Below, piece by piece: positions 44,841 to 55,048 of a stretch of 64,000 bases of DNA. Position 1 is the stretch's first letter, and each line of letters starts with the position of its first letter. A model generated the notes under the pieces. That model searched no databases. It saw nothing but the letters and a program-made list of their open reading frames with translations, and had not been told where the DNA came from. Origin of the DNA: Salvelinus alpinus (taxonomy: Eukaryota; Chordata; Actinopteri; Salmoniformes; Salmonidae). The stretch covers positions 37,092,430 through 37,156,429 of the forward strand of contig NC_092094.1 in the NCBI RefSeq assembly GCF_045679555.1, read 5' to 3'. The position numbers were made by a program, and so were the translations under genes.

Positions 44841-45250
44841 TGTCACACCCTGATCTGTTTCACCTGTCCTTGTGATTGTCTCCACCCCCCCCCCCCCCCC
44901 CCAGGTGTCACTTATTTTTCCCAGTGTATTTATCCTTGTGTTTCCTGTCTCTCTGTTCCAGTTTGTCTTGTATGCTTCCAAATCAACCAGCGTTTTTCCC
45001 GTTTTCCAGCTTTTGGCATTCTCCTTTTTCTAGTCCTCACGGTTTTGACCCTTGCCTGTTTCTGGACTTTGTACCCGCCTGCCTGCCTTGACCACGAGCC
45101 TGTCTGCCACTCTGTACCTCCTGGACTCTGATCTGGTTTTGCCCTTTTTGCCTGTCCACGACCATTCTCTTGCCTACCCCTTTGGATTAATAAACATTGT
45201 AAGACTCCAACCATCTGCCTCCTGTGTCTGCATTTGGGTCTCGCCGTGAT
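44841..45250 (+). mobile_element. gypsy 3' LTR
   Basis: It starts TGTCACACCCTGATCTG directly after the polypurine tract GGGGGGGTAC (44831-44840). It contains a C-rich run at 44885-44902 and a polyadenylation signal (TTAATAAACATTG at about 45187). The end is near 45245-45250 (GGGTCTCGCCGTGATAAA). I cannot place it exactly, as no CA end or matching 5' LTR exists in the window. Confidence 0.8.
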
Positions 45251-47615
45251 AAAATGTGTTTAAATCATTTCTAACTTGTTAACAATTTCCGCAAGTTAGT
45301 TTTTGCTACTAGGTGGAGTTTAGCCTGCTTGAGCCTGTTACTGAGGAGTGTTAATTCACCTGTTTCCATACATGTTTCATTTAAAAACATTTATCTTTCA
45401 AATGAGTTGTTTATTCTAACTATTTATCTGTACATTAAATTGTATCTGGGGTTTTTTACAAATGTTTTTCTCATCTTTACAGGAAAATCTGATGTGTGGA
45501 GACATTTCACTGCAGCTAATGTAGAAGGAAAAGCTGTGTACATTTGCAAATACTGTGCCAAGTCATATGTGAATAATGCAACAAAGATACAGAATCAACT
45601 GGCCAAGTGCATACAATTCCCTCAGCGCTCACAACAAGCAACCTCTGACAAAAGTCCCTGAAAATGATGAATCAGAAACCTTATCGATAGCAACAGCTCA
45701 TGGTCCTCCTGGAATCAGAAGTTTTTGACTCAATGGAGGAACGTAGTCAGAGAATTGCTGATGAATCTCTTCCTCGAGCTGTGTATGCAACTGGTTCACC
45801 TCTGATGCTCACAGGCAATGTGTATTGGAAGAGATTTCTGAATGTTCTTCACCCAGCATACAACCCTTCAACCAGACATGCTTTATCTACTAATTTGCTG
45901 AATGTAGAGTTCAACAGAGTTCAAGTGAAGATCAAGCAAATCATAGAGAAAGCAGACAGTATTGCAATCATCTCTGATGGGTGGTCAAAATTTTGAAGGC
46001 AAGGAATAATTAACTACATCTCCACCCCTCAACCAGTATTCTACAAGAGCACAGACACAAGGGACAACAGACACACCAGTCTCTACATTGCAGATGAGCT
46101 GAAGGCAGTCATCGATGACCTTGGACCACAGAAGGTATTTGCCATGGTGACAGACAATGCTGCGAACATGAAGGCTGCTCAGCTGTGCTGCTCATGCATT
46201 GAATCTGCTCCTCAAGGACATCATGGCACTGAAAACAATGGATACACTCTACAAGAGAGCCAAGGAAATGGTTAGCTATGTGAAGGGTCATCAAGTTACA
46301 GCAGCAATCTACCTCACCAAGCAAAGTGAGAAGAATAAGAGCATCACATTGAAGCTGCCCAGCAACACCCGCTGGGGTGGTGTTGTCATCATGTTTGACA
46401 GTCTCCTGGAGGGGAAGGAGTCCCTCCAAGAAATGGCCATATCACAGTATGCCGACATGGACAGCCCCATCAAGAGGATCCTCCTGGATGATGTATTTTG
46501 GGAGAGAGTGGTAAGCAGCCTGAAACTCCTGAAACCTATAGCAGTAGCCAGCGCACTGATTGAGGGAGACAATTCCATCCTGTCTGATGTTCAGACTCTG
46601 CTCGCAGATGTAAGAGAAGAAATCCGTGATGCCCTGCCTTCTTCACTGTTGCTCCAAGCAGAGGAAACTGCAGTTCTGAAGTACATCAAAAAGCGTGACG
46701 ACTTCTGCCTGAAGCCCATACACGCCGCAGTGTACATGTTGGACCCCAAGTATGCTGGCAAGATTATCCTGTCTGGTGCAGAGATCAACAAGGCCTATGG
46801 TGTCATCCTTATTGTCTCGCTACCTTGGCCTGGATGAGGGCAAGGTTCTTGGCAGTCTGGCGAAGTACACTTCCAAGCAAGGGCTTTGGGATGGAGATGC
46901 AATATGGCAGTCGTGCCAACATATCTCATCAGCCACCTGGTGGATGGGACTTTGTGGATCTGAGGCTCTTTTCCCTGTTGCCTCCTTCATCCTCTAAATC
47001 CCACCAACATCAGCCGCCTCAGAGCGCAACTGGTCCTTGTTTGGGAACACACACGCCAAAGCACGCAGCAGGCTGACCAACACAAGGGTTGAAAAACTTG
47101 TGGCCATTTGGGAAAATGTGAGGCTTTTTGAGCCTGACAACGAGCCATCCTCAAGGTTGGAAAGACACAGTTGAGATGAGGCCTCAGAGTCTGATGTTCA
47201 AGAGGTGGACAATGAGGAGGTCCAGGGAGAAGACATGGAAGCCTGAGAGGAAAACAACCAAAGCTTTAGTTTCTGGACTATTATTTTACAGATGTATATT
47301 GAAAACGTTTTTGGGATGGATCATTGTGGATCATTCAATATTCCCTATCTTTTGTTGTTCAGTGAAATCATCCAATGTGAAGAGTCAATTCATTTAATTA
47401 AAGTTAAATTCGTAACTAAATATTTTTTTGTCTAAATTGTCTATTTATGATAAGGTAAAAGGTTTGTTTCTGTCTCCGTATGGTAAATATATCCAATGCA
47501 AACAACATCTACATGTAAATGGTATTAATATTAATTTACATATATTTCCGTTAATTCCCATATATTCCCACAGAAAGTTTCCACTTCTAAATATTCTCCA
47601 AAATGTGCAACCCTA
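45251..47615 (+). pseudogene. hAT (ZBED-type) element, copy 1
   Basis: A splice acceptor (TCATCTTTACAG) at about 45481 opens an exon with a BED zinc finger: SDVWRHFTAANVEGKAVYIC, then KYCAKSYV. The expected His of the HLxxC ligand pair is Gln (NQLAKC). Downstream frames: 45700-45996 (FLNVLHPAYNPSTRHALSTN, SIAIISDGWSK), 46199-46837 (NTRWGGVVIMFDSLLEGKES, AVYMLDPKYAGKIILSGAEI) and 46752-46997 (C-terminal dimerisation part). The right terminal repeat ends AAATGTGCAACCCTA at 47615. The left terminus is missing; the gypsy LTR abuts it. Frameshifts and stops make it non-functional. A sister copy lies at 55049-57037. Confidence 0.82.
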
Positions 47616-47703
47616 CCTGCACCGTAGACACTTTTTTGCAAACATACACTCACACAAAAACATCCACACAAGCCCACACACACACGTAGTCTCTCGCACA
47701 CAC

Positions 47704-47903
47704 ACATAGGACCATGTCAGGTGCTCAAAGCCTGGCTCCTTTCTAGGTTTCTTCCTAGGTTCCTGCCTTTCTAGGGAGTTGTTCCTAGCCACTGTGCTTT
47801 TACATCTGCATTGCTTGCTGTTTGAGGTTTTATTTAGGCTGGGTTTCTGTGTAAGCACTTTGTGACATCTGCTGTAAAAAGGGCTTTATAAATACATTTG
47901 ACT
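47704..47903 (+). repeat. dispersed salmonid repeat, same family as 21414-21965
   Basis: Reverse complement of the start of the 21414 block: GGCTCCTTTCTAGGTTTCTTCC, TGCATTGCTTGCTGTTTGAGG and GGGCTTTATAAATACATTTG. No ORF. Confidence 0.55.
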
Positions 47904-47919
47904 GACATACACCTCCGCT

Positions 47920-48076
<157 letters not shown>

Positions 48077-48127
48077 TCAACGGAGCTCACTCTAATATCT
48101 CTATTGTTGTGCATATCATTCAAGGTA

Positions 48128-49461
48128 CAGTACCAGTCAAAAATTTGGACACACCTACTCATTCCAGGGTTTTTATTTAGTTTTACTATTTTTTACATTG
48201 TAGAATCAAATCAAACTTTATTTGTCACGTACGCAGAATACAACAAGTGTAGACCTTACCGTGAAATGCTTACTTACAAGCCCTTAACCAACAGTGCAGT
48301 TCAAGAAGAGTTAAGAAAATATTTACCAAATAAACTAAAGTAAAATATGTAATACAAAGTAACGCAATAACGAGGCTATGTACAGGGGGTACCGGTACCG
48401 AGTCAGTGTACAAAACAAATGGAGGGGCGGTCAATGTAAATAGTCCAGTGGCCATTTAATGAATTGTTCAGCTGTCTTATAGCTTGGGGGTAGAAGCTGT
48501 TAAGAAGCCTTTTGGTCCTAGACTTGGCGGTCCGGTACCGCTTGCCGTGCGGTAGCAGAGAAAACAGTCTATGACTAGGGTGACTGGAGTCTCTGACAGT
48601 TTCTGGGGCTTTCCTCTGACACCGACTATTATATAGTTCCTGGATTGCAGGAAGCTTGGCCCAGTGATGTACTGGGCCGTACGCACTATCCTCTATAGCT
48701 CCTTACGGTCAGATGCCGAGCAGTTGCCATACCAGGCGGTGATGCAACTGGTCAGGATGCTCTCAATGGTGCAGCTATAGAACTTTTTGAGGATCTGGGG
48801 ACCCATGCCAAATCTTTTCAGTCTCCTGAGGGGAAAAAGGTTTTGTTGTGCCCTCTTCACGACTGTCTTAGTGTGTTTGGACCATGATAGTTCGTTGGTG
48901 ATGTGGACACCAAGGAACTTGAAACTCTGAACCCGCTCTTCTACAACCCCGTTTATGTTAATGCGGGCCTGTCCGGCCCGCCTTTTCCTGTAGTCCACGA
49001 TCAGCTCCTTTGTCTTGTTCACATTGAGGGAGAGGTTGTCCTGGCACCACACTGCCAGTTCTCTGATCTCCTCCCTATAGGCTGTCTCATCGTGGTCCGT
49101 GATCAGGCGTACCACTGTTGTGTCGTCAGCAAACTTAATGATAGTGTTGGAGTCATGTTTGGCCACGCAGTCGTGGGTGAACAGGGAGTACAGGAAGGGA
49201 CTAAGTACACACCACTGAGGGGCCCCAGTGTTGAGGATCAGTGTGGCAGATGTGTTGTTGCCTACCCTTAATATTGAAGACATCAAAACTATGAAATAAC
49301 ACATATGGAATCATGTAATATCCCCAAAAAATTAAAAATATTTTATTTTGATGTTTTGATGTCTTAAATTGTCTTCACTATTATTCTACAATGTAGAAAA
49401 TAGTAAAAATAAAGAAAACCCCTTGAATGAGTAGGTGTGTCCAAACTTTTGACTGGTTCTG
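48128..49461. mobile_element. Tc1-derived ITR-only element (MITE) with nested LINE
   Basis: The ends CAGTACCAGTCAAAAATTTGG and CCAAACTTTTGACTGGTTCTG are inverted repeats flanked by TA (48126-48127 and 49462-49463). Without the inserted LINE only about 270 bp of inverted repeats remain (ACATTGTAGAAT motif on each arm), and no transposase. Confidence 0.85.
48207..49269 (-). mobile_element. Rex/CR1-like LINE inserted in the Tc1 MITE
   Basis: Minus frame 49304-48693 encodes [40 protein letters not shown] (catalytic FADD intact), NLSLNVNKTKELIVDYRKRR, and FKFLGVHITNELSW to TIESILTSCITAWYGNCSAS. An internal deletion joins this to the 3' UTR, and the 3' end is ACAAATAAAGTTTGATTTG. AAT next to both junctions may be a short target duplication. 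Confidence 0.85.
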
Positions 49462-49463
49462 TA

Positions 49464-51397
49464 TATCTTCATGTACATCCATCCCATTCACACACGCACA
49501 GATTGTTATTTGGATTATTATTATTTGGACTGTAATTTGGATTCATTCTGATAATTCTTGGATTTATTTTCCTTTTTTCCTGACTTTTTGTTTGACATTC
49601 TACTGCATTTTTGAGGAGCTGGCTACTCAAGCATTTCACTGCACCCGCTATAACATCTGCTTAAGTGTATGCGTCCAAGAGGTAATATGTATGGTTGGAG
49701 TGTGGATAGTTGGTGACCAGTGTTTGACACCAGTCAGTTACACACTGGTGGTTGATTGTTTTACTTAGCCTCTGTGTCCTGTGTGCATTGACCCCTGACG
49801 ACATGCCAACCTCGGGATGGAGGAGTGTTTATGACTCTATACCTCCCCCCTCTGTAGTATTTGCCCTGGGCCCTCAAAGGCTAAAATGTTCTCTGTTTTT
49901 GTTTTTTCACAATTTTTTTTTTTATATAGAGGGAAAAGTAATTGATTCTGAATCAGGATTTTCAAAGCCTACACAAACACTGAACGTATAGCATATGTTT
50001 TCATGGGTCTTAAAATGAAAAAACCCAAAGACCTTTGTTAATCTGGTACAAAACTAACTTATTAGAGAACTAGTGGACCGGGACACAGTGCACCAGTTTA
50101 ACTATTAAGTACTCTGCTGACCAGAGTACTTTTTGCTAACAGCGGAGTTGATTATGTAACAAAGTATTCACCCATCCTGTTAAAAACACTGAGCCATTAC
50201 AGTTTTGAACCTGCCATGATCTCTGTGTGGCCTCTGTCTCTCAGGCCCAACCCTTTTCTCACACAGTTACTCTGCCCTCTTTTTCCCATTTCTAATCTTC
50301 AGTCAGTCTCACTAACATCTGGACACAAACACAAAAAATAGTCTCAAGGAAAGTTGGTAGGAAATCCTCCATTGTCTGCAACTTAAGAGATACATAGATG
50401 GTTATCAATGGGGAAAGGGAAAGTGTATATTAGTACAGATGTACTGGGTCTGAAATGGAGACAGAGATAAAGTTGTGTCAGGGATGCTTCTCTTCCTGAT
50501 TGAGGTTGTCAAATGGCAAGAATGAGGCATAGGGCATTGAATGTGTGTCATTATCAGAAAAGTCAGAATGTGTGTGTATGCGTGCTTGGGTACAAGTGTG
50601 TGTGCACGAGTGTGTGTTTGTGTGACAGATTTCTGCTATTTAAGAAATGCTAATTATCTATCTATCTATTAAGTGTTGAGTGCTACATATGAAGCCATAG
50701 CATCCATGTAGACTACAGGAAGACTATGAATCACGCATTCCAATGAGTTTTACCCCTTGTTGGGTAAGGTGCCTTATCACAGTCATAAATACTACCGAGT
50801 GGACACTCAACACAGTAAAGGAGGGTGTGTGTGATATTAAATAGGTCATTTTTAGTGGTTAGTCTTTACGAGTGGTCCTCTCAACTGTTTCCTGCTCAAT
50901 TCATATTAAAAAGTTCCTGACTGCAAATTCATAACATGTACTGCATCACATGTACTGCATATATAAATCCTGTACAGAAATCTTAAATCTTAGAGGGGAA
51001 CTGCACCTGCTGATTTGGCCAAATGTTTTGGCTTGCTCCTCAAGAAATGCTGGTGGTCATGGCAGAAGCCAAATGTGAGTTGGCTTGGGGGTGTGGTTTG
51101 ATGTGGGTGTTTCTTGGTTGTGTCCTTACCACCATCAAGACTCACCCATCTGTCAGAACATTGACCGCAGCTGTTTCCCCCCACTCAATCACTACAAACA
51201 AACCTCCTGCAGGTTGAGTTCAATAACTACAGGGAGATGTATGGTGAGATGCCGGAGGAAGCTTTGAATAGGTCATTTAGCCTACAGAGTAATATGAGAA
51301 GAATGCAATTGCTGAATTTATGTAGATATTCTAAACTAAGTGTTTTGATAACTTTCAAATGTAGTAAAATGTCCATGTAGAATAAACAACCCTTTAT
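49464..51397. other. no gene seen
   Basis: AT-rich single-copy-looking sequence with small repeats: a GT-rich stretch at 50570-50622 and TCTATCTATCTAT near 50658. ORFs are short and without domains. A splice-like AG followed by an open 57-bp stretch at 51212 is discussed under rejected items. Confidence 0.3.
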
Positions 51398-51566
51398 GGG
51401 GTGGCAGGTAGCCTAGCGGTTAGAGCATTGGGCCAGTAACCGAAAGGTTGCTAGATCGAATCCCAGAGCTGACAAGGTAAAAATCTGTCATTCTGACCCT
51501 GAACAAGGCACTGTTCCTAGACCGTCATTGTAATGTTCTTAACTGACTTGCCTAGTTAAATAAAAC
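51398..51566 (+). mobile_element. HpaI-type salmonid SINE
   Basis: It begins GGGGTGGCAGGTAGCCTAGCG with tRNA-like A box (GGTAGCCTAGCGGTTAGAGC) and B box (GATCGAATCCC). The diagnostic GAGCTGACAAGGTAAAAATCTG follows, then the tail ACTGACTTGCCTAGTTAAAT. The tail region TAAATAAGAATTT is partly deleted. A salmonid-specific family, a strong marker of the host group. Confidence 0.92.
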
Positions 51567-52348
51567 AAACAAAGATATATAACACCATAGAAACAGTGTT
51601 CTGCTAATATAACAATGTGCTCCTTTCATTGTCATTCCCAGCCAATACAGATACTGTGCCTATCAGCATGTTGTCTGGTGATAATGGGGCTACCTTAGAA
51701 AACATGTCAGGGTGGTCATACCTTCCTGTGCAGTGTCCCGTATACAACAGGAGTTCCCTGATCCTGGTGCAGAATACACAGGGTTTCTCCCTCCTGATAT
51801 TGACTGATTCCACTCAATTCTATAATAAAAAAAGAGCCTAGTAAAATGTTGATGCTGAGTGTATCCTGGACTTCATCACATCATCTTGCTGGCTCCGTAC
51901 ATGTTTCTATGAGCACATACACACATAGTCACTGTTCTATTACCAATGGCAGTTAGGATAGGTCATATCTGACACACAAACAGGTACTATGTTGAAGTTT
52001 GAACAGGTCAGATAAAACCTACCCAATTATGGTCTCCCAAGCAAACAACTGAGGCTTCCGTTTGGGAAAACATCTCCAGTCCATCAGTAGAAATAGGCAG
52101 AGTTGAGGCAGAGTTCATCAGTGACACATGGAATGAAAAGGGTGTTGCTATTACTGGACATTTGTGCTGTACTGTATTATTAGGAATCACCTCATTGTGG
52201 ATGTGTTGAGTGGATACGTTGAGTTCCAGGTCTCTCTGCATCTCATGCATTTGTGAACACATACACACAGTCACTGTTCTATTAACAATTGCAATTAGGG
52301 ATAGGTGATATCTGACACTATGTTGAAGTTTGAATAGGTCAGACTATA
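51567..52348. other. no gene seen
   Basis: Contains an open 51617-51841 frame without recognisable domain. A diverged direct repeat is visible: CACATACACACATAGTCACTGTTCTATTAC at about 51915 and again at about 52259, each followed by AGGATAGGTCATATCTGACAC-like sequence, suggesting a local duplication about 345 bp apart. Confidence 0.4.
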
Positions 52349-54697
52349 CACTACCGGTCAAAAGTTTTAGAACACCTATTCATTCAAGGGTGTTAATTTA
52401 TTTTGACTATTTTCTACATTGTAGAATAATAGTGAAAAAATCAAAACTATAAAATAACACATATGGAATCATGTAGTAACCAAAATAGTGTTAAACAAAT
52501 CAAAATATATTTTATATTTGAGATTCTTCAAATAGCCACCCTTTGCCTTGATAACAACTTTGCACACTCTTGGCAGTCTCTCAACCAGCTTCCCTTGGAA
52601 TGACCGCCACAGGAAAGGAAGACCCAGAGTTACCTCTGCTGCAGAGGATACGTTCATTAGAGTAACAGCCTCAGAAATTGCAGCCCAGATAAATGCTTCA
52701 CAGAGTTCAAGTAACTGTGGAGACTGTGGGAATCAGGCCTTCATGGTTGAATTGCTGCAAAGAAACCACTAGTAAAGGACATCAATAATAAGAAGGGACT
52801 TGCTTGTGCCAAGAAACACGAGCAATGGACATTAGACCGGTGGAAATTTGTCATTAGGTCTGGATTCCAAATTTGCGATTTTTGGTTCCAACCGCTGTGT
52901 CTTTGTGAGACGCGGTGTGGGTGAACGGATATCTCTGCTTGTGTATTTCCCACCGTAAAGCATGGAGGAGGAGGTGTTATGGTGTGGGAATGCTTTGCTG
53001 GTTACACTGTCTGTGATTTATTTAGAATTCAAGGCACGCTTAACTTCTTATGGCTGCAATCCCGTTAACGGGATGATATGACAACAGCCAGTGAAAGTGC
53101 AGGGCGCCAAATTCAAACAACAAAAATCTCATAATTAAAATTCCTCAAACATACATGTATCTTATACCATTTTAAAGGTAATATTGTTGTTAATCCCACC
53201 AAAGTGTCCGATTTTAAATAGGCTTTACAGCGAAAGCACCACAAACGATTATGTTAGGTCACCGCAAAATCACAGAAAAACACAGCCATTTTTCCAGCCA
53301 AAGACAGGAGTCACAAAAAGCAGAAATAGAGATAAAATGAATCACTAACCTTTGATGATCTTCATCAGATGACACTCATAGGACTTCATGTTACACAATA
53401 CATATATGTTTTGTTCGATAAAGTTCATATTTATATCCAAAAAACTCAGTTTACATTGGCGCCATGTTCAGAAATGCCTCCAAAATATCCGGAGAAATTG
53501 CAGAGAGCCACGTCAAATAACATAAATACTCATCATAAACTTTGATGAAAGATACATGTTTTACATAGAATTAAAGATACACTTGTTCTTAATGCAACTG
53601 CTGTGTCAGATTTCAAAAAGCTTTACGGCAAAAGCACAATATTCAATAATCTGAGAACAGCGTTCAGCCACGAAAGGAAGCCATACAGTTACCCGCCAAA
53701 TTGTGCAGTCAACAAAACTCATAAATAGTATTATAAATCTTCACTTACTTTTGCTGATCTTCGTCGGAATGCACTCCCAGGACTCCCACTTCCACAAAAA
53801 ATGTTTGTTTTGTTCGGTAATGTCCATCATTTATGTTCAAATAGCTACTTTGGTTAGCGCGTTTGGTAAACAATTCCAAAGTCACAAAGCGAGTTCACTA
53901 AAAGCAGACGAAATGTCAAAAGGTTCCGTAACAGTCAGTAGAAACATGTCAAACGATGTATTGAATCAATCTTTAGAATGTTTTTAACATAAGTCTTGAA
54001 TAACGTTCCAACCGGAGAATACCATTGACTTCAGATGTGCGATGGAACAGAGCTCCCTCTCATGTGAACGCGCATGGTCAAAGCATGGTCACCTCATGGC
54101 AGTGGTTACTCATTCCTGTCTCCTTCGGCCCCCTTCACAGTAGAGTCATCAGACAAAGTTCTATTGACTGTTGACATCTAGTGGAAGCCGTGGAAGTGAA
54201 AACTCATCCATATCTCGCTGTAATTTCAATGGGAGCTTGGTTGAAAATCTACCAGCCTCAGAAAAAATCCAAACAGGAAGTGGAACTTCTCAGGTTTTTT
54301 CCTGCCATATGAGTTCTGTTATACTCACAGACATAATTCAAACAGTTTTAGAAACGTCAGAGTGTTTTCTATCCAATACTAATAATAATATGCATATATT
54401 AGCAACTATGACTGAGGAGCAGGCCGTTTACTCTGGGCACCTCTGAGCACCTTTCATCCAAGCTACTCAATACTGCCCCTGCAGCCATAAGAAGTTAATT
54501 GAAATGCATTCCAGGTGACTACACCATGAAGCTGGTTGAAAGAATGCCAAGAGTGTGCAAAGCTGTCATCAAGGCAAAGGGTGGCTATTTGTTGAATCTC
54601 AAATATAAAATATATTTTGATTTGTTTAACACTCTTTTGGTTACTACATGATTCCATGTGTGTTATTTTATAGTTTTGATGTCTTCATTATTATTCT
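52349..54697 (+). mobile_element. Tc1-like transposon with nested TTAA element
   Basis: After TA (52347-52348) the left ITR begins CACTACCGGTCAAAAGTTTT. Plus-strand transposase pieces follow: DRHRKGRPRVTSAAEDTFIR and ITASEIAAQINASQSSS (helix-turn-helix region), plus a degraded catalytic region with TVKHGGGGVMVWECFAG at about 52955-53000. At 53040 the TTAA element interrupts. Sequence resumes at 54499 with the transposase 3' region and the right ITR, which is cut at about 54697 (...ATTATTCTA). Many stops. Confidence 0.82.
53044..54494. mobile_element. 1.45-kb TTAA-flanked element with 15-bp inverted ends
   Basis: It starts CTTCTTATGGCTGCA and ends with its exact reverse complement TGCAGCCATAAGAAG. 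TTAA flanks both sides (53040-53043 and 54495-54498), the hallmark of piggyBac-type insertion. Next to the left end is a perfect 16-bp palindrome ATCCCGTTAACGGGAT (53059-53074). The interior has no transposase-like ORF, but contains two similar sub-blocks (ACCTTTGATGATCTTCATCAGATG at about 53348 and ACTTTTGCTGATCTTCGTCGGAAT at about 53748), suggesting internal duplication. Confidence 0.8.
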
Positions 54698-55040
54698 AAG
54701 TAGGCAAATAATTACTAGGAAAACAACTTTTCATATTATGATGTAATCAATTTACATTAAAAGAGATGGCAATATTGCCATTACTGTTACTAGCAAACTT
54801 CGTCAAAAATAGCTAGCAATGCTAATGTTAGCTAGCTAAAATACGGTGCCCCTCTCAATCTTTTGAAATCATGTTTCCAAGCCAAATGTATTGAGGTAGG
54901 CTAACGTTAGCCAGCTAGCTAGGTAGCTAGCTAGCTAGTTAGGTAGCTAGCTAGTTAGGGTAGGTAGCTAGCTAGTTAGGGTAGGTAGCTAGCTAGTTAG
55001 GGTTGCTAGCTAGCGAACGTCAGCTATGCTTGCAATGATA
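54698..55040. repeat. TAGC-rich tetranucleotide tract and flank
   Basis: 54810-55015 is rich in AGCTAGCT and GGTAGCTAGCTAG units, with an approximately 20-bp repeat (TTAGGGTAGGTAGCTAGCTAG) two to three times at 54955-55005. Elsewhere plain AT-rich sequence. Confidence 0.75.
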
Positions 55041-55048
55041 GTGATAAT

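Larger units (their letters stand above)
32609..45250 (+). mobile_element. Ty3/gypsy retrotransposon, chimeric and gutted
   Basis: Remnants in the correct order on the plus strand: gag start (32621), capsid-like segment, zinc knuckle and protease (35300-36513), start of reverse transcriptase (to 36890), RNase H and integrase with chromodomain-like end (43205-44700), polypurine tract (44829-44840) and 3' LTR (from 44841). The 5' LTR is missing. The catalytic half of the reverse transcriptase is absent exactly where the RSg-1-like LINE lies. No env-like ORF. All frames are broken. Confidence 0.88.

Noticed and set aside
32609-45250. Endogenous retrovirus
   Set aside because: Domain order is gag-protease-RT-RNase H-integrase with chromodomain-like end and no env-like frame, which fits a Ty3/gypsy retrotransposon.
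51212-51268. Possible host exon (VEFNNYREMYGEMPEEAL) after a CTCCTGCAG acceptor
   Set aside because: The open stretch is only 57 bp, the donor AGGTCATT is weak, and no partner exon in a compatible phase was found nearby (the open frame at 51642 does not join in frame). Family not recognised.
51617-51841. 75-codon plus frame with a splice-like CCCAG at its start
   Set aside because: No recognisable domain, ends in an A-rich run, and the phase does not match the candidate exon at 51212.
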